64,000 nt of DNA from Halomarinibacterium sp034670265 (GCA_034670265.1 JAXMNU010000006.1:1-64000), one strand, 5' to 3'. Positions 35,001-43,640 are shown, counted from the first letter of the stretch. Translations and numbers: made by a program. Notes: a model not told the origin generated them from the letters alone.

Positions 35001-35307
35001 AGTTTAGTCTTGCTAAATAAACAGGATTTACAGGGTCTGAAATATCTACAAATGCAGTTCCATTGTCCAATGCAACTATGGCATATTCTCGGCCATCTCC
35101 ACTTGTGTCAGTCCAACCCCATGAATCTTGGGCTTCAAGTGCGCCCATAGTTCCGGCCGAAATATAAGATTGGTATGTAAGGCCACTACAAGGATAATCA
35201 TTTTGTGAGCCAGGTTGATTAATGATCCCCCCAGAGCAAGGTATTTGAGCAAATAAGTGTTGGGGTAAAATTAAAAGCAGTGCGAGGTAAAGTAAGTTTT
35301 TGAGCAT
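32095..35307 (-). CDS. Choice-of-anchor B family protein with HYR-like domain and T9SS sorting domain
   Basis: 1070 residues. Signal peptide ends LFAQ. Residues ~25-420 match the choice-of-anchor B architecture built of LVIVD-type beta-propeller repeats (EYAIVALDNGTAFVDISDPVNPVYLARL, HNVIINEDTGYLYVLGAGTNG, FIVGDEVDE). One HYR-like module follows (about 430-500, with VAVCQNITATLD and TVKDDYGHTDTC). The middle part is not recognised. The C-terminus is a type A T9SS sorting domain (LFPNPTMKDINIF, VFDLMGRKI, LKTGVYFIKI, ending KKIIKK). It is the last gene of an operon with three VGIGT-type proteins, 34 bases after the previous one. Confidence 0.85.
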   Translation of the reverse strand: MLKNLLYLALLLILPQHLFAQIPCSGGIINQPGSQNDYPCSGLTYQSYISAGTMGALEAQDSWGWTDTSGDGREYAIVALDNGTAFVDISDPVNPVYLARLNSHTGSSYWRDVKVYQNHAYIVSDSNGNHGVQIFDLTRLRTLTGSPVITFTNSQVDGRLSTIGSAHNVIINEDTGYLYVLGAGTNGSNQRIFNLNSSLTNPPSVATLSAYGYCHDAQVIIYDGPDPNYQGRELFIGSFSGSDFVRILDVTNKASITQIGVIDYTNKYYTHQGWFTEDKRFFIVGDEVDEENIGFNTRTLVFDLEDLTSPSLHYTHYGSTPAIDHNGYVRDNRYYLANYAAGMRVMKVDGLYNPSPSMTEVAYMDTYVPNNSAAFHGTWNVYPYFESGNLIMTGFGNLSTNGDGGLFVVRDPNYDNADPVAVCQNITATLDKTTGTVTINALDVDGGSTDNIGIVSRSISGQTTFTCADVGSTFNVTLTVKDDYGHTDTCVAIVTVEAETTTHLGAGVWTNGTPDIGSNAKISNDYNTSFGSIDACTCEIDAARTLTIQADDYLKTEQDITVNGTLIVEHEGNVVQTDPTASVIKNGIINVNVTSPNLRKRDFMLMGSPMTTETRTGVWNSSFLVLDFHPENFMPHPDVPSGGTNFADDNGDFYTAYVSGSLNPGEGYINRPQSGYNDPTVPPTGRTFDFTYELGTLNNGNVTYTNYNNGPTANPNGTPNIVANPYACALDGAAFMATNPSVGALYFWEHLTPPGAPLTGSNLRFDMDDISIFDGITGLPAANDPGNTQGTAPNGIISTGQGFGIRTNGTAGSTGTITFNNTMRLTSGNNTLRNSETLGESIAPEKLLLEIREKTYGYGSFSAITFLESASDGYDENLETNRLANIVSLFSHLDDGTGEFAIQTRGAFAKGKKIPLGFSSQIDEILEYEISLTNIDGISLSNATVYLYDHQENIIVSLENDSYTFKSGKGVFNNRFTLLFKTNRILGPDETALDSIALFPNPTMKDINIFSPDAYLLNLEVFDLMGRKISQKIEETKNTFTLNLSNLKTGVYFIKIDTEKGSVTKKIIKK

Positions 35308-35341
35308 TGGGCTATTTATTAAGTATTATTTGAAATTGTGT

Positions 35342-36241
35342 TTAGTCTCCTACGTATGTAAATTCTACCGAGCAAGGAATATAGTGACCTATGTGTCCTT
35401 GGCCATCTCCAGAGTCGCCGTTATTTACAAAATATTGATGTCCTGTGATAATACAATTACTTAAAGTAAAAGTGTATGTGTGTCCAGATAGTAAGTATAA
35501 TTTGTAAACTAAAGTCGCATAGTGACCTACATTATAACTTTCAATGGCGGGGCTTTCATTATCATTTTCTGCCGAATAAGAATGTGTATAAGACCAACCT
35601 TCTGTATAGTCATAAGAAGAACTTGTAGGGTCAATATCAACCCCCGTTCCAGACATAGTAAAGAAAAAGGCTCCTTCAGAGGTTGCAAGAGATATCTCAC
35701 TTTCAGTTCCAGACGTGAAATCTTGAATTTTTCCTGCTCCAAAATTGGTCCTAACTTCAACTTTGTAAATTCCAGAATAGGTAGGAACAAATGTTCTCGC
35801 AGTAAGACCAGCTATATTATCTGCAGCAGATGGATTAGGTGTTCCAAAAGATTCTCGAATAGTAGTACGCTGGCATCCTCCAGTTTGTTCAAATTTTTCG
35901 TATTCTTTTTTGAAAAATTGAGGCTCCCAAGAAGATCCTGTCCAGCTGTAAATACCAGGGGACACATCGTTTGCACCATTTGTGGTATTGCTTGTGTTGT
36001 AAATGGTAGTTCCTGGTTCTAGTGCGCCTCCATTAGGATTTATTACTGGGCTTGCTAAAATATTTGAGGTAAGACTTACTTTAGGTAATACAATCCCGTA
36101 GGGGCTTTCTAATATAGTTCCAGTTGCATCATACACTTCAACATCTAAAGCACCTTCGGGTGTTGAAGTTCCAATCCCAATTTGGCTAAAAAGTGATATC
36201 GGAACAAAAATCAGTAAAAATATACTTATAATATGTTTCAT
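35342..36241 (-). CDS. Secreted VGIGT-type surface protein, small paralogue 3
   Basis: 299 residues. Signal peptide ends LFSQ, followed by IGIGTSTPEGALDV. A conserved block GTTIYNTSNTTNGANDVSPGIY then SWTGSSWEPQFFKKEYEKFEQT is shared with the two proteins upstream. The C-terminal ~160 residues form a beta-rich domain that ends IPCSVEFTYVGD. No sorting domain or lipobox is seen, so export beyond the periplasm, if it occurs, is by another route. Third of the tandem array; gap of 12 bases to the gene before it. Confidence 0.8.
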   Translation of the reverse strand: MKHIISIFLLIFVPISLFSQIGIGTSTPEGALDVEVYDATGTILESPYGIVLPKVSLTSNILASPVINPNGGALEPGTTIYNTSNTTNGANDVSPGIYSWTGSSWEPQFFKKEYEKFEQTGGCQRTTIRESFGTPNPSAADNIAGLTARTFVPTYSGIYKVEVRTNFGAGKIQDFTSGTESEISLATSEGAFFFTMSGTGVDIDPTSSSYDYTEGWSYTHSYSAENDNESPAIESYNVGHYATLVYKLYLLSGHTYTFTLSNCIITGHQYFVNNGDSGDGQGHIGHYIPCSVEFTYVGD

Positions 36242-36253
36242 CTTGATTTAATT

Positions 36254-37099
36254 TTAAATTCCTAAATATTTAAATTCAACAGTACATTTTACCATTCCAC
36301 TTGTAATAATATAACCTCTTCCGTCTCCAGCGGGAGCAATGCTTATATCACCATTTCCTTCAAACCCTGCGGAGTTTGTTTGGTTAAAAGTTAAGGTAAA
36401 AGGGTATGCCGTATTACGTGCTAAACTTACAGGAATTGTATAATTAGCTTGATTAATTCTATTGGTGTGATAATTTACACTACCACCATCAAAGAGTTTA
36501 TCATCATTATATCCAGAGTAGGTTTTTAAAGTATAACTGTAGGTAGTGCTATTAAATGTAAAATCGAACTGCCCTTCTTGAGCATTAAAATTAGCCCATT
36601 GGTCTACCCCAGCTGGAATATCTAATCGACCACCCCCGAAATGTACCGTAACGGTTACAAGATAATTTCCATTGAATTTAGGAGTAAAACTATTGTCATT
36701 AAATGTTATAGCTTGATTCCCTGATACAGGGTTTAGAGTATCATCAGATCCCGTTCTTAAGTTAACAGTTTGATAGCAAAGTTTGTAATCATCTTTGTGG
36801 TATTGTGGTATCCAACCAGAACCATCCCAGATATATACACCTGGATATACTGTATTAACTCCAGCACCAGCGATAGCAGTATTGTAAACTGTTGTGCCTA
36901 CTGCTAGACCACCTCCATTTGGGTTGGTAATAGTAGGAGTAAGCGTATTTGTAAGCGCTATTTGTGGATATATAAAACCAGTGTTTGTTGAGGTGATATC
37001 CAAAGCTCCTTTTGGGGCTGTTGTCCCTATACCTACTTGAGCAAATAGTGTTAGGTTTAGGGATAATAATAGTACTACTATGAGATAGTTTTTTTTCAT
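36254..37099 (-). CDS. Secreted VGIGT-type surface protein, small paralogue 2
   Basis: 281 residues. Signal peptide ends LFAQ, then VGIGTTAPKGALDI. It has the shared block GTTVYNTAIAGAGVNTVYPGVY and WDGSGWIPQYHKDDYKLCYQT, and the same C-terminal beta domain ending VKCTVEFKYLGI. Sequence identity to its neighbours is moderate, so the duplication is old. Gaps of 12 bases on both sides make it part of the operon. Confidence 0.8.
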   Translation of the reverse strand: MKKNYLIVVLLLSLNLTLFAQVGIGTTAPKGALDITSTNTGFIYPQIALTNTLTPTITNPNGGGLAVGTTVYNTAIAGAGVNTVYPGVYIWDGSGWIPQYHKDDYKLCYQTVNLRTGSDDTLNPVSGNQAITFNDNSFTPKFNGNYLVTVTVHFGGGRLDIPAGVDQWANFNAQEGQFDFTFNSTTYSYTLKTYSGYNDDKLFDGGSVNYHTNRINQANYTIPVSLARNTAYPFTLTFNQTNSAGFEGNGDISIAPAGDGRGYIITSGMVKCTVEFKYLGI

Positions 37100-37111
37100 A
37101 ATATTAGGTTT

Positions 37112-37948
37112 TTATTCTCCCAAAAAGGAAATTTCTACATAACAGGGTATATCATAAGCGATATAGCCTCTGCCATTACTATTGGTCTGAAATTCTTCAG
37201 CCGTATTCTGTAAGAAAGTTAATGTAAATGAGACTGCGTCATTTGTTTTAAGACTTAGATATTCTGTTGCCGTAAATTCTTGCCAAATGGCAAAATAATT
37301 GGTGGATGGTGATACTGCATTATATGCTGTAGAGTAGGAATTTGCATTAATAGTATAATTGGTTCCACCAAAATTGAGTGTAAATGTTCCCGTAGCATTG
37401 GCAATATTTAAATCTCCATCAGAATTACTAGCACCACTTCCCTCATTTGGAACTATGGCAAGACCTCCTCCAAAATCCACTCGTAATTTTACTTTATATT
37501 GTCCAGTGTATTTTGCTGTAAAAATATTTGAGTTATTTCCGTTTAAGCGTATTGTTAAATTTGTTCCGGGAGTACTTCTTATAGTACCCGTTGTACTCTC
37601 GTAAAGTTCATACTGTCTTTTTGGAAACTGAGGGCGCCATTGTGAACCATCCCATGAATACATTCCAGGAACAACATCATTAGCTCCTGTAGAAGTAGTA
37701 TTTGTGTTAAATACTACAGTTCCAATAGGTATACTTCCCCCTTGCGGGTTGGTAGCTGGGGCCATAACAATAGTTGATGTTAAGGCTAATCTAGGGAGTA
37801 CAACTCCCATATTCGTCGAATTTACATCTAAAATACCATTGGGTGTTAAAGTATTAATACCAACTTGTGCAATAGTATTTAGAGAAATAAGAGTAAAAAC
37901 ACACAGACTATAAAATAGTAAGGGGCTTTTTGTAGGTTTAAACTCCAT
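37112..37948 (-). CDS. Secreted VGIGT-type surface protein, small paralogue 1 (operon head)
   Basis: 278 residues. Signal peptide about 1-28 ending TIAQ, then VGINTLTPNGILDV. Shared block GTVVFNTNTTSTGANDVVPGMY and WDGSQWRPQFPKRQYELYEST, then a beta domain ending CYVEISFLGE. The first gene of a minus-strand operon of four. Upstream lies a 50-base control region with two phased direct repeats and a -7 box, the same layout as in front of the gene at 38153-40300. Confidence 0.8.
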   Translation of the reverse strand: MEFKPTKSPLLFYSLCVFTLISLNTIAQVGINTLTPNGILDVNSTNMGVVLPRLALTSTIVMAPATNPQGGSIPIGTVVFNTNTTSTGANDVVPGMYSWDGSQWRPQFPKRQYELYESTTGTIRSTPGTNLTIRLNGNNSNIFTAKYTGQYKVKLRVDFGGGLAIVPNEGSGASNSDGDLNIANATGTFTLNFGGTNYTINANSYSTAYNAVSPSTNYFAIWQEFTATEYLSLKTNDAVSFTLTFLQNTAEEFQTNSNGRGYIAYDIPCYVEISFLGE

Positions 37949-37975
37949 AATAAATAATTAAATGATTTGGGATTA

Positions 37976-38025
37976 CAAGAATAGATGATTTTATCCACAA
38001 AAACCAAAAAAATTCGACGAAATGC
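37976..38025 (-). promoter_or_regulatory. Promoter with two 20-bp-phased direct repeats (LytTR-like site)
   Basis: On the minus strand: GCATTTCGTCGAAT (38012-38025) and GTTTTTGTGGATAA (37991-38004) start about 20 bp apart, and TATTCTTG (37983-37976) stands as the -7 box. From the GT-x-GA core of the nearer repeat to the -7 box is 15 bases, exactly as at 40329-40378. The leader to the ATG is 27 bases. Two direct repeats two helical turns apart before a promoter are typical of LytTR-type response regulators. Confidence 0.55.
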
Positions 38026-38152
38026 ACATATTTTCAATATTATAGTGAAATTTCTTACAAATAATTTATGATTATACTACATATATTAAATTATTGATTT
38101 TTTCAAATAAGTTTATTTTTAGAAATCTTTAGCTTCTATTATTCATAGAAAT

Positions 38153-40300
38153 TTAATCATTTATATTAGGATTTAATTTACTAGCAATCAAGGCTTTGTT
38201 TTCAGAAACCATAATCGCATTAGGTGCATCTGGGAAACGTAAATCTGCATATTCTGAATTTTCAGAAGAATTTCCTCCAATTTCATCTTTTCTATTAGCA
38301 ACGATATGCCAAGAGAATGAAACATTAGAGGTACCATTCTGTAATTCTTTTACCATAAACCCTTCGGCACTTTTTTGTGTAACATAAACACCATTGCAAT
38401 CCCCTTCTAACTGAATAAACACTTTAAGCGGATGCTCATTATCAACAATAATATTATGAGTAAAGTTTGGGTCTATATCAATAAATGTAGTTCCATTAGT
38501 TAGTTGCCCTACACCATAATCTTCAAAAAGAACTTCTGGTGCTTCTGGTGCAAACATAATTTTTTTATTTCCGTCAACTCCTTCAACTATGGTCGAAACA
38601 TTACCGTTTCCAATAATTTTGTAGTTTGTATTTCCGTAGCGAGCACCTGCGTAGGCATAAGAAGATGTCCCACTAGTTCCTCCACTATAAAAGTATCCAC
38701 CATAATACATATTGTTTCCTCCTACTTGACTGGCATTGGTATACCCAGCCAATTGCGCTCTTGGATCTCTCGTGTCTGAATCTATAGCAGAACCACTATA
38801 GTTTGTTTGAAACCTCGCTGCCTCCATAATTCCATTACTTGTTATAGGGCCTTCGGATAATGCATATAAAGCCAAATCTGTTGCATTGGTATTTACACCT
38901 ACGTTCATAATTTGGTTAGAGGATATAGAAGTAGTACTTCCAGAAACTGCTCTTATACCCATATTAGAATCTGAACCTGGCTGTTGGTCACTAACAGCAA
39001 GCACTCCATTTGCCCGGGATGTTCCAGTACCCCAGCCAATAATTCCTCCTATTAAAAAGGCACCTCCTGTATAAGCAGTAGTTCCATAGATACCATGATT
39101 ATTACTTGAAATTCCCAAAACTCCTAGTCCAGTGCCAGTGTCACTACCATATATGGCAATACCATTGGAGCTTGTTTGAGCAATTACTCCATAAGGTTGT
39201 GAAGCATTATTAACACGTAGGGCCGTATCTGTATAAGGATTATTACCAATTCCAATGGTGCCAGCAGCATCAATAAGCATTCTTTCACTATCATCCGTTC
39301 TGAAAGCTAAAGAAGTATTATCTGTAGTACCCAAAAAGTTATTGGCGACATTGGTTCCTGCGTTCCCTTCGAGTGACCAATCTTTCCCACCTGTACCTCC
39401 CATAGCTATCCATCGAGTTCCATCCCAATAATAAAAACCTGGTAAAACTTCGGTACTACCACTGCTAGCATTTGCAGTATTATAAACTAATAAGCCTGTG
39501 GCAGGTAATACTACTGGTGCAGAAAGCGCAGTTGAGGTTAAGGCAACTCTATTAATTAATATACCTTTATCAGTATCTGCCATTTCCAATTGTGCGCTAA
39601 TGTCTGGTGTATTTGAACCTAAACCTATATTATTTAAAAGGCCATTAACAAAAAATGTATTTGTATCACCAAATGTGGCAATTCGAGTGTTTAAAATTCC
39701 TTCATCATTATTTATAATGAACTCGTCTGTTACTCCTTCAGATAGAGCCAAAAATTCAACACCTCCGGCTGTTAGGTTAAGTTCATCGTTTATACTTCTA
39801 AAAATACCTGTGTCGTTATCAGAATCCCAAGATAATAATGGTTGTGCTGCAGTTCCCGGGGAAAAGGCTCTTATTAAGCCGTTATTGGTTATTTCAAGTC
39901 TTTCGATGTTATTGGTTCTAAATCTAAGTGAGACATTATCTCTGGTTCCAATAAAATCTGTTGCTGGATTTGTACCTATATTTCCTGAAGGTTTCCAATC
40001 AGTAGTTACAATTGGAATCCAAACAGATCCATCCCAATAATGGAAGCCTCTACCTGTTGAGTTGTTAATGTTATAAACTAATAGGCTTTCAGGTGCACCA
40101 CCAGTGATAGGTGCAATAGTACTTAGGTCAGAAATATCCACTCTTGGAATTAATATTCCTTTATCACCACTTGTAATGTCTAGAATAGAACCAGCTTGCG
40201 GCGTAGTAGTATTGATTCCAACTTGAGACATCAAGCTCAAGGGAATACAGAAACATATTAAAAATAGTTTGCGTTTTAGGGTGAGTAAAGTTGTTTCCAT
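38153..40300 (-). CDS. Large secreted VGIGT-type surface protein
   Basis: 715 residues. Signal peptide about 1-25 ending LMSQ, then VGINTTTPQAGSILDI. Two copies of the block pair FLVY/LLVYN...GFYYWDGTRWI and FLGTTDN-x-SL-x-FRT occur (about residues 75-140 and 255-330), so the N-terminal half is an internal duplication. A stalk-like Gly/Asn/Thr-rich region follows. The C-terminal ~130 residues (PEAPEVLFEDYGVGQL, HPLKVFIQLEGDCNGVYV, FSWHIVANR) are the same domain as in the protein at 29926-31908. No T9SS sorting domain. Own promoter with phased direct repeats. Confidence 0.8.
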   Translation of the reverse strand: METTLLTLKRKLFLICFCIPLSLMSQVGINTTTPQAGSILDITSGDKGILIPRVDISDLSTIAPITGGAPESLLVYNINNSTGRGFHYWDGSVWIPIVTTDWKPSGNIGTNPATDFIGTRDNVSLRFRTNNIERLEITNNGLIRAFSPGTAAQPLLSWDSDNDTGIFRSINDELNLTAGGVEFLALSEGVTDEFIINNDEGILNTRIATFGDTNTFFVNGLLNNIGLGSNTPDISAQLEMADTDKGILINRVALTSTALSAPVVLPATGLLVYNTANASSGSTEVLPGFYYWDGTRWIAMGGTGGKDWSLEGNAGTNVANNFLGTTDNTSLAFRTDDSERMLIDAAGTIGIGNNPYTDTALRVNNASQPYGVIAQTSSNGIAIYGSDTGTGLGVLGISSNNHGIYGTTAYTGGAFLIGGIIGWGTGTSRANGVLAVSDQQPGSDSNMGIRAVSGSTTSISSNQIMNVGVNTNATDLALYALSEGPITSNGIMEAARFQTNYSGSAIDSDTRDPRAQLAGYTNASQVGGNNMYYGGYFYSGGTSGTSSYAYAGARYGNTNYKIIGNGNVSTIVEGVDGNKKIMFAPEAPEVLFEDYGVGQLTNGTTFIDIDPNFTHNIIVDNEHPLKVFIQLEGDCNGVYVTQKSAEGFMVKELQNGTSNVSFSWHIVANRKDEIGGNSSENSEYADLRFPDAPNAIMVSENKALIASKLNPNIND

Positions 40301-40328
40301 AATGTCTAATTTTGTAAGGGAGTTCTTA

Positions 40329-40378
40329 CAATATTATAACAAATAATCGACAAAATACAAATTAAATCGACAAAATAC
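40329..40378 (-). promoter_or_regulatory. Promoter with two 20-bp-phased direct repeats (LytTR-like site)
   Basis: On the minus strand the 14-mer GTATTTTGTCGATT occurs twice, at 40378-40365 and 40358-40345, exactly 20 bp apart. The -7 box TAATATTG lies at 40336-40329, 15 bases after the GTCGA core of the nearer repeat, and the ATG follows 28 bases later. The layout matches that at 37976-38025. Confidence 0.6.
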
Positions 40379-40573
40379 TCATAATTTTAACATTTACAAA
40401 CTTTATCTGTTAATAAAAACGCAAATTATATTTGTGAATTATTGAGGATATTTTATTTTAACATAGCTTTTGAAGTATAATTTTGAAGTATTTTTTGAGT
40501 TTTAACATAATAACTCTCATTTTTACAAAATATCATTCCGACTTAGCTTTTTTATAAATTTCTGAAAATCATT

Positions 40574-41497
40574 GTGTTTAATTCAAAAAAAATAAAAGTA
40601 TCGATTGAAAAAATAGAAGGATTTTCTTCCCTTTTAGAAAAAACTGAAGTATTCCTATTGCGCGAAGATGAAATTCATCCATTGGTTTCTGGAAATAAAT
40701 TTAGAAAGCTAAAATATACTATTAAGGAAGTTAAACGCCTTAATAAGAAAGGTATAGTAAGCTTTGGAGGTGCCTTTTCAAATCATATAGCTGCACTTGC
40801 CGCAGCAGGAAAGGAAACAGGAATTTCTACAGTAGGAATTATTAGAGGAGAGGAATTAAAAGATAAAATTGAAGAGAATCCAACGTTATCTTTTGCTAAA
40901 GAGTGCGGAATGCAATTGCACTTTATCTCTAGGGAGACGTATAGAAAAAAGGATGAATCTTTATTTTTAGACAACCTCGCTCAAGAGTTTAGTGAGTATT
41001 TTATTATGCCTGAAGGTGGAACCAATGCTTTGGCTGTTAAAGGCTGCGAAGAAATACTTTCAGAACAAACTCATGACTTTGTTTATATCTGCATCCCTGT
41101 TGGAACAGGAGGAACTATATCTGGAATTATTAAAGCATCTCATGTACATCAAAGAGTATTGGGATTTTCAGCTTTAAAAGGGACATTTCAAAAAGAAGAA
41201 ATACAAAAATATACTTCAAAAACAAATTTTGAACTTTATGACGATTATTGTTTTGGGGGGTACGGTAAAATAGATGAGCAATTGGTACGTTTTATAAATG
41301 ATTTCAAATTGAAAACTGAAATTCAATTAGATCCCGTTTATACGGGAAAGATGATGTTTGGCATTTTCGACCTAATTAAACAGAAAAAGTTGAAAGAAAA
41401 TAGTCGTATTTTAGCCGTTCATACTGGCGGGCTTCAAGGCATAGCTGGGATGAATCAAAAATTGAAAAAGAAACAATTACCTCAAATCGAATTATAA
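40574..41497 (+). CDS. PLP-dependent deaminase, ACC deaminase / D-cysteine desulfhydrase family
   Basis: 307 residues of the tryptophan-synthase-beta fold. REDEIHPLVSGNKFRKLKY holds the PLP Lys, FGGAFSNHIAALAAAGKE the cofactor clamp, and CIPVGTGGTISGI the phosphate loop. The start is GTG at 40574; no ATG lies before the conserved part. Members deaminate D-cysteine or 1-aminocyclopropane-1-carboxylate; D-cysteine desulfhydrase is the likelier role in a marine flavobacterium, but this is inference. One base separates it from the next gene. Confidence 0.85.
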   Translation: MFNSKKIKVSIEKIEGFSSLLEKTEVFLLREDEIHPLVSGNKFRKLKYTIKEVKRLNKKGIVSFGGAFSNHIAALAAAGKETGISTVGIIRGEELKDKIEENPTLSFAKECGMQLHFISRETYRKKDESLFLDNLAQEFSEYFIMPEGGTNALAVKGCEEILSEQTHDFVYICIPVGTGGTISGIIKASHVHQRVLGFSALKGTFQKEEIQKYTSKTNFELYDDYCFGGYGKIDEQLVRFINDFKLKTEIQLDPVYTGKMMFGIFDLIKQKKLKENSRILAVHTGGLQGIAGMNQKLKKKQLPQIEL

Positions 41498-41498
41498 T

Positions 41499-42341
41499 AT
41501 GGTAGGAAGAATTTTTACTATCCTTTTTATTGGAATGGTACTTATTGGCTGTAAGTCTAAGAAACATGTTACAACCAAAAAATCAAGAGCAAAAACGGAA
41601 AGAGTTGTTGTAAAAGAAATTAAAAAACCTGTCGAAGAAAACCTACCTAATAAAACCGACGAGTCCAAAATAGAAGAGCTTCCCAGAAATGCTTCCTATG
41701 CAGAGGTGCTAAGTGCTTACATAGATACGTATGGTGATATTGCTAAGCAGGAAATGCTTCAGTATGGTATTCCCGCTAGTATTACGTTAGCACAAGGAAT
41801 TTTGGAAAGTGGAGCAGGTCGAGGAGAACTCACTCAAAAGGCCAATAATCACTTCGGAATAAAATGTCACACCGCTTGGACGGGTGAAAAAGTGTATCAC
41901 GATGATGATGAAAAAGGAGAGTGTTTCCGAAAATATAAAGATGCAAAGTACTCTTTTAGAGATCATTCGTTGTTTTTAACGCAACGAAGCAGATATCAAG
42001 ATTTATTCAAATTACGGAAAGACGATTATAAAGGTTGGGCAAAAGGACTTAAAAAAGCAGGTTATGCCACAGACCCCAAATACCCAGACAAACTCATTGC
42101 AATTATTGAAAAAAACCAACTGTATCGTTACGATGAAGAAGTGTTGGGCGGAAAAGCCAAAATCATTAATAACGATGATTCTAAAATAAACACTTATACT
42201 GTCGAAAAAGGAGATACACTCTATAGCATCGCCAGACGCTTCAGTATGACTGTAGAAACCTTAAAAGAGTATAATGGTTTAGTATCTAACGATATTTCTG
42301 TTGGGCAAGTATTATATTTGCACTCTGTTAAGGATCGATAA
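41499..42341 (+). CDS. Glucosaminidase lipoprotein with LysM domain
   Basis: 280 residues. Lipobox LIGC at Cys18. A basic low-complexity linker (KKHVTTKKSRAK) precedes a glucosaminidase domain (about 70-215): ITLAQGILESGAGRGELTQKANNHFGIKCH contains the catalytic Glu, and YATDPKYPDKLIAIIE closes it. A LysM module ends the protein (about 230-276, YTVEKGDTLYSIARRFSMTVETLKEYNGL). It should cut the glycan strand of peptidoglycan from the inner face of the outer membrane or the outer face of the inner membrane, in growth or division. Confidence 0.9.
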   Translation: MVGRIFTILFIGMVLIGCKSKKHVTTKKSRAKTERVVVKEIKKPVEENLPNKTDESKIEELPRNASYAEVLSAYIDTYGDIAKQEMLQYGIPASITLAQGILESGAGRGELTQKANNHFGIKCHTAWTGEKVYHDDDEKGECFRKYKDAKYSFRDHSLFLTQRSRYQDLFKLRKDDYKGWAKGLKKAGYATDPKYPDKLIAIIEKNQLYRYDEEVLGGKAKIINNDDSKINTYTVEKGDTLYSIARRFSMTVETLKEYNGLVSNDISVGQVLYLHSVKDR

Positions 42342-42350
42342 AAAATCCCT

Positions 42351-43640
42351 ATGATTTATAAAAGAAGTAGTGCTTTATTTGCTGAAGCACAAAAAGTAAT
42401 TCCTGGTGGGGTCAATAGCCCCGTTAGGGCATTTAAAGCTGTTGGAGGGACTCCCATATTTGTTGAAAAAGCCAAAGGTGCTTATTTATATGATGCCGAT
42501 GGAAATCAATTAATCGACTATATCAACTCTTGGGGACCTATGATTTTAGGCCATGCATATCCTAAAGTGGTAAATGCGGTTGTAGAAAAAGCCCAAAAGG
42601 GCACCTCCTTTGGAATGCCAACTGAAATAGAAACTGAAATTGCTTTATTAGCTGTTTCTATGGTTCCTAATATCGATAAAATCCGTTTTGTTAATAGCGG
42701 TACTGAAGCCTGTATGAGTGCCATCAGACTTGCTCGCGGATACACAGGGAAAGAAAAATTTATAAAATTTGCCGGTTGTTATCATGGACATAGCGATTCT
42801 TTTTTAATTCAAGCGGGAAGTGGCGCAGTAACCTTTGGAACGCCTAATAGTCCTGGCGTAACAAAAGGAACAGCAAAGGATACGTTGTTGGCTCGATATA
42901 ACGATTTGCAAAATGTTTCCGATTTAATTTCTCAAAATAAAAATGAAATAGCCGCGATTATTATTGAACCTGTTGCTGGTAATATGGGATGCATTCCTCC
43001 AACTGAAGGATTTTTAAATGGACTTCGAAAATTGTGTGATGAAAACGACATGCTTCTCATTTTTGATGAGGTGATGACTGGGTTTCGTCTTGCTAAAGGA
43101 GGTGTTCAAGAATTATTAGGTGTAAAAGCAGATATTGTTACTTTTGGAAAAGTGATTGGTGGGGGATTGCCTGTAGGGGCATTTACCGCTCGAAATGAAG
43201 TTATGAAACACCTTGCACCCGAAGGACCCGTGTATCAAGCAGGGACTTTAAGTGGAAATCCGTTAGCGATGGCTGCTGGGTTGGCAATGCTTACAGAGTT
43301 AAACTCCAATCCAGAAATTTTCAAATCTATTGATGCAAAAACCGAATATTTACACAAAGGATTAGCTTCAGCTTTAACCGAAAATAATGTGGCACATACA
43401 ATTAATAGAATAGGCTCTATGATTTCGATACATTTCTCTGAAACACCTGTCATAGATTTTGAAACAGCTGCTAATGCCGCAAAAGGAGATACCTTTAAAA
43501 AATTCTTCCACGGAATGTTAGACGAGGGTATTTATATTGCTCCAAGTGCTTACGAAACTTGGTTTCTTTGTGATGCTTTAACCTATGAAGATTTGGATAA
43601 AACCATTGAGGCTTGTAAAAAAGTTTCAAAGTTGTTATAG
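42351..43640 (+). CDS. hemL: Glutamate-1-semialdehyde 2,1-aminomutase
   Basis: 429 residues, standard length. PLP Lys267 in TFGKVIGGGLPVGAF; RFVNSGTEACMSAIRLARGYTG is the cofactor-binding region; the N-terminal IPGGVNSPVRAFKAVGGTP is a HemL signature. It forms 5-aminolevulinate in the C5 route to haem. It sits nine bases after the glucosaminidase gene and is the last gene of the three-gene unit, closed by a terminator. Confidence 0.95.
   Translation: MIYKRSSALFAEAQKVIPGGVNSPVRAFKAVGGTPIFVEKAKGAYLYDADGNQLIDYINSWGPMILGHAYPKVVNAVVEKAQKGTSFGMPTEIETEIALLAVSMVPNIDKIRFVNSGTEACMSAIRLARGYTGKEKFIKFAGCYHGHSDSFLIQAGSGAVTFGTPNSPGVTKGTAKDTLLARYNDLQNVSDLISQNKNEIAAIIIEPVAGNMGCIPPTEGFLNGLRKLCDENDMLLIFDEVMTGFRLAKGGVQELLGVKADIVTFGKVIGGGLPVGAFTARNEVMKHLAPEGPVYQAGTLSGNPLAMAAGLAMLTELNSNPEIFKSIDAKTEYLHKGLASALTENNVAHTINRIGSMISIHFSETPVIDFETAANAAKGDTFKKFFHGMLDEGIYIAPSAYETWFLCDALTYEDLDKTIEACKKVSKLL

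Noticed and set aside
29926..40300. A prophage tail-fibre region, suggested by the stalk-like VGIGT-type proteins.
   Set aside because: Each protein has a signal peptide, and no capsid, portal, terminase, integrase or other phage gene is present.
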